Shown here: one piece after another, positions 23,272 to 33,159 of the stretch
How positions within the stretch are numbered: position 1 is the first letter of the stretch
Layout: the number at the start of each line of letters is the position of its first letter
NCBI RefSeq assembly: GCF_900098745.1
Contig: NZ_FQTT01000015.1
Span: forward strand, 62,001-126,000
DNA from: Actinomyces glycerinitolerans
Lineage (GTDB): Bacteria; Actinomycetota; Actinomycetes; Actinomycetales; Actinomycetaceae
Direction: 5' to 3'
Length of the DNA stretch: 64,000 nt
Position numbers and translations under genes: made by a program
The notes under the pieces: model-generated
The model's database searches: none
Told to the model about the DNA's origin: nothing
The model's input: the letters and a program-made list of their open reading frames with translations, nothing else

Positions 23272-24567
23272 TCAGCCTTCGTCCAGCGAGGTTCCCGGCG
23301 CCAGCGCCTCCACGATCCGCGCCAGATCCTCATCCCCAGCGAACTCGATGGTGATACGGCCCTTCTTGGCGCCCCGGGTGACCTTGACGCGAGTGTCGAA
23401 GGCGTCGGAAAGGCGCGTGGACAGGGCAGGCAGGGGGGTGTTGCGCGAGTGCCCCACCGTCTTCGCAGCGGCATGCGCCTCGGCCGGCTCTCCGTACACG
23501 GCCACGATCTCCTCGGTGGCGCGCACCGACAGTCCCTCGGCCACCACGCGCTGCGCCACGCGCTCCATGGCGGCGGCGTCGGGCAGGCCCAGCAGCGCGC
23601 GCGCATGGCCGGCGGACAGCACCTCCGCAGCCACCCGCCGCTGCACCAGCGGCGGCAGCTTCATCAGCCGCAGGGTGTTGGAGATCTGGGAGCGGGACCG
23701 AGCGATCTTCTCGGACAGTTCCGCCTGGGTGCAGTCGAAGTCCTCCAGCAGCTGCTGGTAGGCGGCCGCCTCCTCAAGCGGGTTCAACTGCACCCGGTGC
23801 AGGTTCTCCAACAGCGCGTCGCGCAGCAGTTCTTCGTCCGCGGTGTAGCGCACCACCGCCGGAATCGTCTCCATCCCGGCCGCCTTCGCGGCGCGCAGGC
23901 GCCGTTCGCCCATCACCAGCTCGTAAGCGGCGTCCTCGGGCGCGTCCGCGTTCTCGGAGCCCGCGGAGCCATCCACCGGCGCGTCCATGCGGCGCACCAC
24001 GATCGGCTGGAGCAGGCCGACCTCCCTGATGGAGTCGGCGAGCTCCGCAATGTCGTCCTCGTCGAAAACCTGACGCGGCTGACGCCGGTTCGGCACGATC
24101 GCTGCGACCGGCAGCTCGGCGAAGGTCGCTCCCGGCACCGGCACCAACTCGATGTCGGCCTCTGCGTCAGCGCCGGCAGCGGATGTTTCACGTGAAACAT
24201 TTCCGGTGCTCGCCGCGGCCGCCTCGGTCATACCGGCCGATTCCGCCGGGCCCTGCGCGATCCCCGGGGAGCCCGCGGCGTCCACGTCGGTCTTCTTCGC
24301 GTCGCCCACAGCGTTCGGGTCAACCGGCGTCCGCGGACGCGTTCCAGCACTGCGCCCGCCCCGCCGGGAGCGCTTGGAGGGGGCCAGCAGGGTGGCGGCG
24401 ATGTCATCCGCGTGGCGCGCCGTTTCGGGCTCGGTCCCCGCGGCGGCGTCGGCGCCCGGGCCCTCGGGGAAGAAGACGTCGGAGGGGCGGCGGCTGGGAT
24501 TCTCCACCTGCGCGTCGGGGATGAGTGCCTGCAGCCCGCGTCCCAGGCCGCGCTTCTTCTGAGCCAT
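23272..24567 (-). CDS. parB: chromosome partitioning protein ParB
   Basis: CTP-dependent DNA clamp that loads at parS and organises the origin for segregation with ParA. The 431-residue product starts [20 protein letters not shown]. The CTPase domain shows [20 protein letters not shown] and the [12 protein letters not shown] motif. The parS-binding HTH is in [17 protein letters not shown] to [19 protein letters not shown], and a C-terminal dimer domain ends in [15 protein letters not shown] 24567 is seven bases after GGAGG; an ATG two codons upstream overlaps the parA stop. Residues near 125 are a long Ala/Thr/Ser linker whose codons NVSRETS contain a perfect parS. It is co-transcribed with parA. 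Confidence 0.96.
   Translation of the reverse strand: MAQKKRGLGRGLQALIPDAQVENPSRRPSDVFFPEGPGADAAAGTEPETARHADDIAATLLAPSKRSRRGGRSAGTRPRTPVDPNAVGDAKKTDVDAAGSPGIAQGPAESAGMTEAAAASTGNVSRETSAAGADAEADIELVPVPGATFAELPVAAIVPNRRQPRQVFDEDDIAELADSIREVGLLQPIVVRRMDAPVDGSAGSENADAPEDAAYELVMGERRLRAAKAAGMETIPAVVRYTADEELLRDALLENLHRVQLNPLEEAAAYQQLLEDFDCTQAELSEKIARSRSQISNTLRLMKLPPLVQRRVAAEVLSAGHARALLGLPDAAAMERVAQRVVAEGLSVRATEEIVAVYGEPAEAHAAAKTVGHSRNTPLPALSTRLSDAFDTRVKVTRGAKKGRITIEFAGDEDLARIVEALAPGTSLDEG
24184..24199. promoter_or_regulatory. parS: parS site 6 inside parB
   Basis: Perfect TGTTTCACGTGAAACA within the parB linker codons (minus strand reads NVSRETS). A ParB nucleation site inside its own gene. Confidence 0.95.
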
Positions 24568-24569
24568 CG

Positions 24570-25481
24570 TCATGCCTCCGTGGGTTCGTCCTGCCGAGCC
24601 TGCTCAACACCGCGCGCGGCGATCTCCATCGCGAGCTTCTTGTAGGCGACGGCGCCGCTCGAGCGGGGGTCCCAGAATACGACCGGGGACCCGAAGGACG
24701 GCGCCTCCGCCACGCGTACAGAACGGGGTATGCGAGTTGTGAGCGTGGCCGCCGGGAAGTAGGTACGTACTTCCGCCTCCACCTCCTTGGCCAACGTGGT
24801 GCGCGCGTCAAACATGGTCAGGGCGATCATGGAGACGCTCAGGTCAGGATTGTGAATCTGGGCGATGCGATCCACCGAGCGCGTCAGCAGCGCCAAACCC
24901 TCGAGTGCGTAGTACTCGGCCTGCATGGGAATGAGTACCTCCCCGGCGGCCACGAAGGCGTTAATCGTCATAATGCCGAGGCTGGGCGGGCAGTCGATGA
25001 GTACGTAATCCATGCGAGGCAGCCCCTGCGCCTCGCGGTCCCGCAGGAACTCCTCCAGCGCGAGCCGCATGCGCGACTCACGCTGCGAAGAGTTGATCAA
25101 CTCGATCTCCACGGCGGCGACGTCGAGCGTTGAGGGCACGCACCACAGGGTCTCGGCGAAACGCGTGCGCACCGCCACGTCCTGGATGCGGGCGCCCTCA
25201 ACCAACACGTCGTAGATGGAGGCCTGATCCTCGTCGTGCTCGACCCCGAGCGCCGTCGAGGCGTTGCCCTGCGAGTCCGCGTCCACCACCAGCACCTGCA
25301 GCCCTGCCTCGGCCAGTGCGGCCGCGACATTGACCACGGTGGAGGTCTTGCCCACGCCGCCCTTCTGGTTGGCGACGGCGATGATGCGAGTGTGCTCGGG
25401 CCGGGGGAATCCGCCCTCGGCGACTTGATCCAGGGCTGAGCGGTCAGCGCGGAGCTGATCGAAGATAGACGATCCTGACAA
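24570..25481 (-). CDS. parA: chromosome partitioning ATPase ParA
   Basis: Walker-type ATPase that moves ParB-parS complexes. The 303-residue protein has the deviant Walker [17 protein letters not shown] (signature lysine included), [17 protein letters not shown], Walker [12 protein letters not shown] and the nucleoid-binding C-terminal part. Start is a TTG at 25481, eight bases after GGAGA; no nearer ATG fits the conserved N-terminus. Stop overlaps or abuts the parB start. It lies in the rsmG-parA-parB string. Confidence 0.96.
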   Translation of the reverse strand: MSGSSIFDQLRADRSALDQVAEGGFPRPEHTRIIAVANQKGGVGKTSTVVNVAAALAEAGLQVLVVDADSQGNASTALGVEHDEDQASIYDVLVEGARIQDVAVRTRFAETLWCVPSTLDVAAVEIELINSSQRESRMRLALEEFLRDREAQGLPRMDYVLIDCPPSLGIMTINAFVAAGEVLIPMQAEYYALEGLALLTRSVDRIAQIHNPDLSVSMIALTMFDARTTLAKEVEAEVRTYFPAATLTTRIPRSVRVAEAPSFGSPVVFWDPRSSGAVAYKKLAMEIAARGVEQARQDEPTEA

Positions 25482-25557
25482 TCTGCTTCTCCTACGGCGT
25501 CCGGTTGGCGTACGCCTTTCGGCGCTTCAGTCTACGTGAGCGGCCGCCGCCGATCGG

Positions 25558-26226
25558 TCAGCGCGAGGCGGGCCGTCGAACCTCAACGACCTTGGTGACC
25601 TCTTCACCGGGGGTAACCACCTCGTGGATGACGGCCGGCTCAAGACGCGCCCGCTTGATCACATACTTGGCGTCCGCCACCTCGGCCTCCGCCCGCGCGC
25701 CCTTGAGCGCAAGCAGACTGGCACCCGGCCGCAGCAGAGGTGAGGTCAGCCTTACCAACTTTGAGAGGTTCGCCACTGCTCGCGCGGTGACGGCGTCATA
25801 CTTGGCGCGCAACTCCTCCGCCCGCGCGCGCCGGACGGTGACATTGTCCAGGTCGAGCTGCGCGACGACGTCGTCGAGCCACTGAGTGCGCCGCTCCATG
25901 GACTCCACCAGCACCACATCGAGGTCCGGCCGCAGCAGGGCGACGACGATGCCGGGAAAGCCGGCGCCGGAACCGATGTCCGCCACCCTGCCATGGTCGG
26001 GCAGGAACGGGACCACGGCGGCGGAGTTGACGATGTGCCTGGTCCACAGGCGCGGCAGCTCGCGCGGCCCCACCAGCCCGCGCAGCTCACCCTCCTCGGC
26101 GAGCATGTGGGCGAAGTGTTCGGCCGCGCTGAAGGCGGGGCCGAACATCGCCCGCATCTCCGCGGTCGGCTCCTCCACCACCACTGGCTCGCCGGGCTGC
26201 GGGGCGGCGGGGTCGAGCGTCGCCAT
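25558..26226 (-). CDS. rsmG: 16S rRNA (guanine527-N7)-methyltransferase
   Basis: Methylates G527 of 16S rRNA using SAM. The 222-residue product has the SAM-binding VADIGSGAGFPGIVVALLRP, the VVLVESMERRTQWLDDVV acidic turn and the AVTARAVANLSKLVRL motif typical of RsmG/GidB. ATG 26226 (MATLDPAAPQ) lies four bases after the jag stop. Position between jag and parA is the conserved actinobacterial order. Loss of function in other bacteria gives low-level streptomycin resistance. Confidence 0.96.
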   Translation of the reverse strand: MATLDPAAPQPGEPVVVEEPTAEMRAMFGPAFSAAEHFAHMLAEEGELRGLVGPRELPRLWTRHIVNSAAVVPFLPDHGRVADIGSGAGFPGIVVALLRPDLDVVLVESMERRTQWLDDVVAQLDLDNVTVRRARAEELRAKYDAVTARAVANLSKLVRLTSPLLRPGASLLALKGARAEAEVADAKYVIKRARLEPAVIHEVVTPGEEVTKVVEVRRPASR

Positions 26227-26230
26227 CGGC

Positions 26231-26851
26231 TCAGGCCTGCTCGTCGTCGGTCGCCTCGTCGGCGGCGCCCGCATCCGGCGCGCCTTGTTCCACCTCATCC
26301 GAGCCGTCGACCTCGTCGACGTCCTCCGGCTCGTCGTCGGGGAGCATGACCACCACGTGCCGGTGCGGCTCGGTGCCCTCGGACTCGGAGAACAGGCCGG
26401 CCGCGGCGACGACGTCGTGGCAGACCTTCCGCTCGAAGGGGTTCATGGGCTCCAGCGCCACCGGTTCGCCGGTCGCCTTGACCTTGTTGACCGCCTCGGC
26501 GGCAACCTTGGTCAGCTCGGCGCGGCGCGCCGCACGGTAGCCGTTGATGTCCAACATCAGCCGGGAACGATTGCCGGTGCGCGCCTGGACGGCCAGGCGG
26601 GTGAGCTCCTGGATCGCCTCCAGGACCTCGCCGTCGCGGCCGACCAGGTCGGCCAACTCGCGCTCGTCGCCCGCCTCGGAGGCGATGATCGCCACCGAGG
26701 CCCGACCGTGGTCGACGTCGATGTCGATGTCGCCACCGAGATCGACGATGTCGAGGAACTCCTCCAGGTAGTCGGCGCCGATCTCGCCTTCCTCCTCGAG
26801 GTCCTTGACGCTGCTGGCCTGGTGCTTGGGGTGCTGTGCGTGCTCGCTCAT
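26231..26851 (-). CDS. jag: Jag/KhpB family RNA-binding protein
   Basis: A 206-residue KH plus R3H protein (Jag, EloR or KhpB), which in Gram-positive bacteria binds RNA and links to cell elongation. Middle part shows the KH-like LADLVGRDGEVLEAIQELTR (GRDGE in place of the classic GxxG), then the R3H-type LDINGYRAARRAELTKVA and ERKVCHDVVAAAGLFSESEG. An acidic C-tail follows. It sits between yidC and rsmG, as usual. The N-terminal Jag domain is short and acidic. Confidence 0.92.
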   Translation of the reverse strand: MSEHAQHPKHQASSVKDLEEEGEIGADYLEEFLDIVDLGGDIDIDVDHGRASVAIIASEAGDERELADLVGRDGEVLEAIQELTRLAVQARTGNRSRLMLDINGYRAARRAELTKVAAEAVNKVKATGEPVALEPMNPFERKVCHDVVAAAGLFSESEGTEPHRHVVVMLPDDEPEDVDEVDGSDEVEQGAPDAGAADEATDDEQA

Positions 26852-26902
26852 GGGACTGTCTGCTTCGCCTCTCGTGGGTGCCCTGCCTCCGGTGATCCGG
26901 AC

Positions 26903-28090
26903 TCAGCGGGGCTTGCGCTTGTTGTTCTTCTTGTTCTTACCGGCCTGACCCTTGCGTTTGGCGGCCGCCTGCTTGCGGGCCCGAGCACGCCGCTCGTAGC
27001 GGCGCCGGGCGATCTCCTCCTGGGTGAGGCCGACGGCGTTGGTGCGCTGATCGGCGTCGTTGGTGTCCGACTCGGTGTGCTCGGGCGCGGTCTTGTCCAG
27101 GTTCGCGGCGGTCGACGCGTTCTGCGGGCGCTTCTTCTGCCGGTCCTTGCGGACGGGCTGGGCCCGCTGCCCGGTGCGGATGGTGCCCTCGGCCTCGGCC
27201 TTGGCGCGTTCCTCCTCCTCCAGCGAGGGCAGTCCCTTGCGGGCGCGGCGGGCGTTCTCGCGAGCCCGCATCTTCTTCTCGGCCTCGGAGCCGGGTGCGG
27301 GCATCTTGCGGATGGTGAAGAACTGCTGCCCCATGGTCCACAGGTTCGTAGTCACCCAGTACACCAGCACGCCGATCTGAAACTGCACGCCGGTGAAGGC
27401 GAAGAAGATCGGCATGATCGTCATCATCATGCGCTGGGAGCGCATGGCCGGGTTGTCGGAGTTCTTGGTCGCCTCCGGCATGTTCTTCATGCTCAGCTGC
27501 GCCATCGTGTACCACTGGGTGACGCTCATCAGGATGATCATCACCACGGTCACGATCTTGACCGTGACATCGCTGGAGTTCATGAAGGAGGCCGACAGCG
27601 GCGCCCCGAACAGCGTTGAGGCCTGCACCTGCTCGGCCAGGGCGGCGGTGAGCGGACCGATGGAGTCATGGTCCGGGTAGGTGCCGGTGGCGACCGCCTC
27701 CAGGTTGGCCAGCACGCGGAACAGCGCGAAGAACACCGGCATCTGGATCAGGATGGGCAGGCAGGAGGCGAAGGGGTTGGTGTTGTGCTTGCGGTACAGC
27801 GCCATCATCTCCTCCTGCTGGCGCTGCTGTGAGGCGGGGTCCTTCTTGCCCTTGTACTTCTCCTGCAGTGCCTGCAGCTCGGGCTGCATGAGCTGCATGC
27901 CGCGGGATGCGCGAATCTGCCGGACGAACAGCGGCATGATCAGCAGCCGCACGAACATGGTCAGGCCGACGATCGAGATGACCCAGGCGACGCCGGGCCC
28001 ATCGGAGAATCCGATGAAGACCAGGAATCGGTGGATGGTGACCATGACCCAGGCGACCGCGACCTTGAGGGGCCACAGGATCGTGTCCAT
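26903..28090 (-). CDS. yidC: membrane protein insertase YidC
   Basis: Inserts and folds inner-membrane proteins. The 395-residue protein begins MDTILWPLKVAVAWVMVTIH and lacks the large periplasmic domain of proteobacterial YidC, as expected for actinobacteria. Five membrane segments can be traced, including GVAWVISIVGLTMFVRLLIM with the functional Arg in the groove, and SCLPILIQMPVFFALFRVLA. The long Lys/Arg-rich tail (GLPSLEEEERAKAEAEG to NKKNNKRKPR) is typical for ribosome contact. It follows yidD and precedes jag. Confidence 0.96.
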   Translation of the reverse strand: MDTILWPLKVAVAWVMVTIHRFLVFIGFSDGPGVAWVISIVGLTMFVRLLIMPLFVRQIRASRGMQLMQPELQALQEKYKGKKDPASQQRQQEEMMALYRKHNTNPFASCLPILIQMPVFFALFRVLANLEAVATGTYPDHDSIGPLTAALAEQVQASTLFGAPLSASFMNSSDVTVKIVTVVMIILMSVTQWYTMAQLSMKNMPEATKNSDNPAMRSQRMMMTIMPIFFAFTGVQFQIGVLVYWVTTNLWTMGQQFFTIRKMPAPGSEAEKKMRARENARRARKGLPSLEEEERAKAEAEGTIRTGQRAQPVRKDRQKKRPQNASTAANLDKTAPEHTESDTNDADQRTNAVGLTQEEIARRRYERRARARKQAAAKRKGQAGKNKKNNKRKPR

Positions 28091-28227
28091 TGCACTCCTT
28101 GTTTACGAACTTACGACGCTAACGACGCCGACGGCGCCTGATGGGCTGCCGACCGCCCGGGCGCTATCGGAACGGGGCGGGTCGGCGGACTTGCGGTGAC
28201 TGACGAATCGGTGGGGACGGGGGACTA

Positions 28228-28614
28228 CTAGGCGGTGACACTCGCTGGCAACACGCGTCCATCGGCGTCGGGCGGGGCACCCGAACGGGGGCGCTCATCC
28301 GGGCAGTGCGGGTTATTAGCGGCAAAGCGCGGCACGTCGGGGGGCAGGTGGTAGCGCCACCGACCCGGGTCGGGGACATGGTCGACGCCCCCGCGCGTGA
28401 GCGGGTTGCACCGCAGTAGCCGCCAGGCGGCCAACACTGTGCCCTTGAGCGCACCGTGCATCTTGATCGCCTCAACGGCGTAAGCGGAGCAGGTGGGGTA
28501 GTAGCGGCAGCGGCGCGGCAGAGCCGGAGAGATCCAGCGCTGATACAGGCCCACCAGGGCCAGAGCCGCGCGGGCCGCGGCGGAGGGGCGAGGAGCTTGT
28601 GGTGAGCAGGTCAT
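28228..28614 (-). CDS. yidD: membrane protein insertion efficiency factor YidD
   Basis: A 128-residue YidD. The conserved core is [35 protein letters not shown] and [20 protein letters not shown], which places the two Cys and HG motifs as in the family. The C-terminal 40 residues are a non-conserved extension. Start ATG 28614 overlaps the rnpA stop by four bases. It assists YidC-dependent insertion. Confidence 0.93.
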   Translation of the reverse strand: MTCSPQAPRPSAAARAALALVGLYQRWISPALPRRCRYYPTCSAYAVEAIKMHGALKGTVLAAWRLLRCNPLTRGGVDHVPDPGRWRYHLPPDVPRFAANNPHCPDERPRSGAPPDADGRVLPASVTA

Positions 28615-29024
28615 CGACGCCGTCCGGTGTGTGCGAGGTGGCGGCTGCGGGCTAGCAACCGGTCCAGATCCGCGGCCAGCTGTTCGCTGGTCGCGCCGTC
28701 GGCACCGGCCAGGCCACGCACGACCACACGCGCACCCGGCTCCAACGTGTCCAGGCGCGCGCGCATCAGTGCACGCACACGCCGCTTGATCCGGTTGCGG
28801 TGGGTGGCGCGGGCGACCTGCTTCTTAGAGACGACGATGCCGACGCGGGCCTGCGGCAGCGCGTCTACGGCCCCGGCCGCGTCCGCTTCGGGACGAGAGT
28901 CGGGGCCGTAATTCGGTCCGGCGCAGTAGTGCACCACCAGTCGGCGACTGCCGCTGCGCGCACCGGACCTCACTGCGGCGGAGAAGTCCTCCGACCGCAG
29001 CATCCGGTGCGCCGCCGGAAGCAC
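28611..29024 (-). CDS. rnpA: ribonuclease P protein component
   Basis: Protein subunit of RNase P, which trims tRNA 5' ends. The 137-residue product has [20 protein letters not shown] then RRVRALMR, the RNR box that binds P RNA. Start is GTG 29024, separated by one base from the rpmH stop, so the two are coupled. An acidic insertion ([15 protein letters not shown]) before the RNR box is unusual but compatible with the fold. Confidence 0.93.
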   Translation of the reverse strand: MLPAAHRMLRSEDFSAAVRSGARSGSRRLVVHYCAGPNYGPDSRPEADAAGAVDALPQARVGIVVSKKQVARATHRNRIKRRVRALMRARLDTLEPGARVVVRGLAGADGATSEQLAADLDRLLARSRHLAHTGRRR

Positions 29025-29025
29025 C

Positions 29026-29163
29026 TCAGGCCGCGAGACGGGCGCGGCCCTTGCGGCGGCGCGAGGCCAGAACGGCGCGGCCGGCGCGGGTGCGCATGCG
29101 CTTACGGAAGCCGTGCACCTTGGCGCGGTGACGGTTGTTGGGCTGGAAGGTCCGCTTGCTCAC
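29026..29163 (-). CDS. rpmH: 50S ribosomal protein L34
   Basis: A 45-residue, very basic protein, [20 protein letters not shown] then [23 protein letters not shown] 29163 gives the standard L34 N-terminus; upstream in-frame codons do not belong to the family. It heads the rpmH-rnpA-yidD-yidC-jag-rsmG-parA-parB minus-strand string, diverging from dnaA. Confidence 0.97.
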   Translation of the reverse strand: MSKRTFQPNNRHRAKVHGFRKRMRTRAGRAVLASRRRKGRARLAA

Positions 29164-29840
29164 GGGTGTTCTCCTGGTGCGATGATCGGAACCGTGCATC
29201 GCCAATCGCGGCACGGTCGCTCGTGTTGGCTGCCCCATGGTCCGGGACGTGACTCCACACGAACGTCCGCACCACCATAGGGGCAGGCTTTCCCCGCGGT
29301 CAAACGATTACGGCCGCAATGTGATGAGAACCCGAACACGCCCGGCCCACGCTCACCCTGGGCGCACACAGGGCGAGCAGCCGAACCCCTACCTACCGAC
29401 CACCCGGCCCCGCCCACCCGCGAGTACCGAACCGCCCGCCGGCGCGGATATACATCTGATGTCTAGCCGTCGGCAGCTTTTCCCAAGCCTGTGAACTACC
29501 GGGACCCGCGCCTGTGCACATTCGACGCCGGTGCCGGCCGAGATCCGATGCAGCACAACCCCACCCGTCCCCAACGTCGCGGGGCATGCCTTAGAACCCG
29601 ACGGCACCCGCGCGGGGGTGCCATACTCATCCCCAACTGTGGACAAACCTGTGTGCAACTGCCTGTCCGGCGGGCGGCGCGTCCGGGCGTGTGCGACGCA
29701 CGGCCGACCGACATGCGTCCGGGATCGACTACGGTTCCACTAGCGCATCCGCCCAGTCGGCTTCCAGCCGACCGGGCGATCATCGAAACACCCATCCTCA
29801 ACCATCGACCAGTTTCCAAACAGTCAGTCAGGAGTCAGCC
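29164..29840. other. rpmH-dnaA divergent intergenic region
   Basis: 677 bases without a gene. One clear DnaA box (TGTGGACAA, 29638-29646) and several weaker relatives lie in its right half. It must hold the promoters of both directions, but no convincing -35/-10 pair could be picked by eye. Confidence 0.7.
29638..29646 (-). promoter_or_regulatory. DnaA box upstream of dnaA
   Basis: TGTGGACAA is the exact complement of the actinobacterial DnaA box TTGTCCACA, about 195 bases ahead of the dnaA start, suggesting autoregulation or origin contact. Confidence 0.7.
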
Positions 29841-31328
29841 GTGGCCGACGAAGCGACAGCACAATGGCGCTCGGCCCTCGAAATCCTTGCCTCCTCGGCC
29901 GAGCTCGGCCAGGGCAAGTTATCCATCATTCGCACGACCCGTGCAGTCGACGTCGACGGCACGCTCGTACTCATCGTCGGTTCCGGGTTCGCCCGGGGCA
30001 TCGTCGACGGCTCCCGGGAGTTGATCACCCAGGCGTTGCGCCGGGCCGCCGGCTACGACGTCCCGTTCGAAGTGATCGTAGACACCTCGCTGGAGTCCTC
30101 CGCGCCCGTGCTCGCCAATCGGCCCGAGGCGCCCACCACTCGCCTGGCCGGCCCCGCCGTCGATCCCCTGCCCGAGGCGCCCACCCCGGCCGTGACCTCC
30201 TCAACCCCACCCGCAGCCGCACCGGCAACCGTCCCCGGCTACATGAGCGGTCCGCCCTCCCCGACGGCGGAGCCGCCTAACGCCGACTCGGACTTGAACC
30301 CGAAGTACACCTTCGACACCTACGTCACCGGCTCGTCCAACCGGCTGCCCCACGCCTCCGCCATTGCGGTCGCCGAGGCACCCGCCAAGGCTTACAACCC
30401 CCTGTTCATCTACGGCGGTTCCGGTTTGGGCAAGACCCACCTGCTGCACGCCATCGGCCACTACGCCCGCCGGCTCTACCCCTCCATCCGGGTCAAGTAC
30501 GTCTCCAGCGAGGAGTTCGTCTCCGACTTCATCGCCTCGGTGGCCGACGGCCGCATGGACGCCTTCAAGCGCCGCTACCGGGAGGTGGACATCCTCCTGG
30601 TTGACGACATCCAGTTCCTCCAGGGCAAGGAGCAGACACTGGAGGAGTTCTTCCACACCTTCAACGCCCTGCACACCGCCAACAAGCAGGTGGTGCTCAC
30701 CTCCGACCAGCCGCCCAAGGCCCTGGGCGGCTTCGAGGAGCGACTGCGCTCGCGCTTCGAGTGGGGGCTGCTGGCCGACGTGCAGCCGCCGGACTTCGAG
30801 ACCCGCACCGCGATCCTGTCCCGCAAGGCCAGTGCCGAGGGGCTGGACCTGCCGGCGGACGTGCTGGAGTACATCGCCAGCCGGGTCACCACCAACATCC
30901 GTGAGCTCGAGGGCGCCCTCATCCGGGTGACCGCCTTCGCGTCGTTGACCAAGCAGCCGGTGGACCGCACGCTGGCGGAACTGGTGCTCAAGGACATCAT
31001 CACCGACCCGGCCAGCGAGGAGATCACCTCCGCGCTGATCATGGCGCAGACCGCCGACTACTTCGGCATCAGCATCGACGACCTGTGCTCGGCCAACCGG
31101 GCGCGCACCATCGTCCACGCCCGCCACATCGGCATGTACCTGTGCCGGGAGCTGACCGACATGTCCCTGCCGCAGATCGGCCGCGAGTTCGGCGGTCGCG
31201 ACCACACCACGGTGATGAGCGCGGACAAGAAGATCCGCACCCAGATGGCCGAGCGCCGCGAGACCTACAACCACGTCGCCGAGTTGACCGCCCGTATCAA
31301 GCAGGCCGCCCAGTCCTCCGCCGGCTGA
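29841..31328 (+). CDS. dnaA: chromosomal replication initiator DnaA
   Basis: Binds DnaA boxes and opens oriC. The 495-residue protein has an N-terminal interaction domain ([20 protein letters not shown]), a Pro/Ala/Thr linker, and an AAA+ core from [20 protein letters not shown]. Walker A is [15 protein letters not shown], Walker [15 protein letters not shown], and the C-terminal box-binding helix-turn-helix ends [21 protein letters not shown] 29841 is used because AGGAG precedes it at the right spacing (caggagtcagccGTG); the frame is open further upstream without a ribosome site. It is followed by the probable origin and dnaN. Confidence 0.97.
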   Translation: MADEATAQWRSALEILASSAELGQGKLSIIRTTRAVDVDGTLVLIVGSGFARGIVDGSRELITQALRRAAGYDVPFEVIVDTSLESSAPVLANRPEAPTTRLAGPAVDPLPEAPTPAVTSSTPPAAAPATVPGYMSGPPSPTAEPPNADSDLNPKYTFDTYVTGSSNRLPHASAIAVAEAPAKAYNPLFIYGGSGLGKTHLLHAIGHYARRLYPSIRVKYVSSEEFVSDFIASVADGRMDAFKRRYREVDILLVDDIQFLQGKEQTLEEFFHTFNALHTANKQVVLTSDQPPKALGGFEERLRSRFEWGLLADVQPPDFETRTAILSRKASAEGLDLPADVLEYIASRVTTNIRELEGALIRVTAFASLTKQPVDRTLAELVLKDIITDPASEEITSALIMAQTADYFGISIDDLCSANRARTIVHARHIGMYLCRELTDMSLPQIGREFGGRDHTTVMSADKKIRTQMAERRETYNHVAELTARIKQAAQSSAG

Positions 31329-31902
31329 CGCGCCGACGTCTCCTTAACGCAGGCCTTTCAGCCGCGGGGCGGTCTGACGCACGAGTTTGTGCCCTGTTGC
31401 GAGCTTTTGCACCCTGGTACGCGGCTACGGCGTGCGCAGCAGGGTGCAAGAGCTCGCATTAGAAGGGATGACGGGGTGTGGACGGCGCTGCGGAACGGCG
31501 GTGGACAACGCGGGTCCGGCGTGTGGACTGCCTGGACCGCGTCTGGGGACGCCGACGCGGGCGAACTACACAATCCACCACCGCGGTCGCGCGTCCACGG
31601 AACCACGAATTTGTAATTCCACATCCGCGCCCCGCGCAACGCCGCCGCAAACACCAGTTATCCCCATCATCCACACCACCTACAACCCCTACCAGACTTG
31701 TCATTCACCGCGCATCAACTCCGGCCCGCACCTGCACCGCAAGTCCCTGCCGAGCCGCCCATGCCCACACGCCGCGTGAACCGGCGCCGACCGCGGGCTC
31801 CGGGCCCACGGTGCGTCAACGGGGCTGATGCGTCTACACTCAGCGAAAAACCGCACACACCACGTTTATGCCGGGAGCGCCCGGCCGCCGAGGAGGCACT
31901 AA
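31329..31902. other. oriC: probable oriC (dnaA-dnaN intergenic region)
   Basis: 574 non-coding bases between dnaA and dnaN. They include DnaA-box-like 9-mers TTATCCCCA (31658-31666) and TCATCCACA (31667-31675) in tandem, GGTGGACAA (31500-31508), TGTGGACTG (31522-31530) and TGTGGACGG (31477-31485), each 7 or 8 of 9 to consensus. There is also a modest AT-rich patch near 31603-31623 and a long hairpin at 31398-31458. Location matches oriC of other actinobacteria. Confidence 0.8.
31398..31458. repeat. 19-bp-arm hairpin after dnaA
   Basis: TGCGAGCTTTTGCACCCTG (31398-31416) faces CAGGGTGCAAGAGCTCGCA (31440-31458), one mismatch in 19. It lies 70 bases after the dnaA stop and may act as its terminator at the edge of oriC. 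Confidence 0.7.
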
Positions 31903-33036
31903 ATGAAGCTCAGGGTCGACCGCGACGTCCTCGCCGACGCCGTCACCTGGACCGCCCGCTCCGTGCCGGCGCGTCCCCCGGTGCCCGTGCTGGCCGGCGT
32001 CCGCCTCGAGGCCACCACCACCTCCCTGATCCTGGCCTCCTTCGACTACGAGGTCTCCGCGCACTGCGAGATTCCCGCCGACGTCGAGGAAGAGGGCGTT
32101 GTCCTGGTCTCCGGGCGACTGCTGGCGGACATCGCCAAGTCTCTGCCCGCCAAGCCCGTCGACCTGGAGGTGGAGGGCACCAAGGTCACCGTCACTTGCG
32201 GCGCCTCCCACTTCGCACTTGCGGCCATGGCCGCCGACGATTATCCGGCGCTGCCGCAGATGCCCGGCGTGGCCGGCACGGTCGACGCCCACGACCTGGC
32301 CCAGGCCGTCTCCCAGGTGTCCGTCGCCGCCTCCCGCGACGAGACCCTGCCGCTGCTGACCAGCGTGCAGATGGAGGTCGATGGCCCCTCCCTGACCCTC
32401 ATGGCCACCGATCGCTACCGCCTGGCCGTGCGCGAAATGACCTGGCAGCCGCAGGACCCGCAGATGGCCACGCAGGCGCTGCTCAAGGCCCGCACCCTGT
32501 CCGACGTCGCCAAGTCCCTGACCTCGACCGGCGACGTGACCATCGCGCTGACCGAAGCCGACTCGGTCGGCTCCAGCCTGATCGGCTTCGAGGCCGGCGG
32601 CCGTCGCACCACCAGCCTGCTGACCGACGGCGACTACCCGCCGGTACTGCGCCTGTTCCCCGAGACCACCACGATTCACGCCACCGTCGGCCGCGAAGAA
32701 CTCATGAGCGCCGTGCGCCGCGTCAGCCTGGTGGCGGACCGGGCCGCCCCGATCCACATGTCCTTCACCGCCGGGAACCTGGCCCTCGACGCCGGGCAGG
32801 GTGACGACGCGCAGGCCTCCGAGCAGCTGGTCGCCCACCTGGACGGCGAGGACATCGCCACCGCCTTCAACCCCGCCTACCTGCTCGACGGTCTGGGGGC
32901 CATCACCCAGCCGTACGTGCGCTTCGACTTCACCCACCCGTCCAAGCCCGCGGTACTGACCGGCATGAGCGCCATCGACGGCGAGGAGGACACCTCCTTC
33001 CGCTACCTGATCATGCCGATCCGCTTCGGTGCCTGA
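31903..33036 (+). CDS. dnaN: DNA polymerase III beta clamp
   Basis: Ring-shaped processivity clamp. The 377-residue product has three repeated clamp folds, beginning MKLRVDRDVLADAVTWTARS, with SRDETLPLLTSVQMEV in the middle domain and FNPAYLLDGLGAI then the C-terminal YLIMPIRFGA end that forms the client pocket. Start ATG 31903 follows GGAGG. Next gene recF is 123 bases away. Confidence 0.97.
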   Translation: MKLRVDRDVLADAVTWTARSVPARPPVPVLAGVRLEATTTSLILASFDYEVSAHCEIPADVEEEGVVLVSGRLLADIAKSLPAKPVDLEVEGTKVTVTCGASHFALAAMAADDYPALPQMPGVAGTVDAHDLAQAVSQVSVAASRDETLPLLTSVQMEVDGPSLTLMATDRYRLAVREMTWQPQDPQMATQALLKARTLSDVAKSLTSTGDVTIALTEADSVGSSLIGFEAGGRRTTSLLTDGDYPPVLRLFPETTTIHATVGREELMSAVRRVSLVADRAAPIHMSFTAGNLALDAGQGDDAQASEQLVAHLDGEDIATAFNPAYLLDGLGAITQPYVRFDFTHPSKPAVLTGMSAIDGEEDTSFRYLIMPIRFGA

Positions 33037-33159
33037 GGACGGCCCCGGCCCAAATGCTTCCGGCTCTCAGCCGCACCATCCGCCTGTGCGGGGTGACGGT
33101 GCGAGGAATCGGTGCTTACACGCCCCTAAGCGTGACTCGTCCACGGGAGGTGAGGCGGA

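Noticed and set aside
24567-24573. parB start two codons upstream (ATG 24573)
   Set aside because: It overlaps the parA stop in the ATGA manner but is only one base from the GGAGG; the second ATG has correct spacing and gives the usual [12 protein letters not shown] start. Either is possible.
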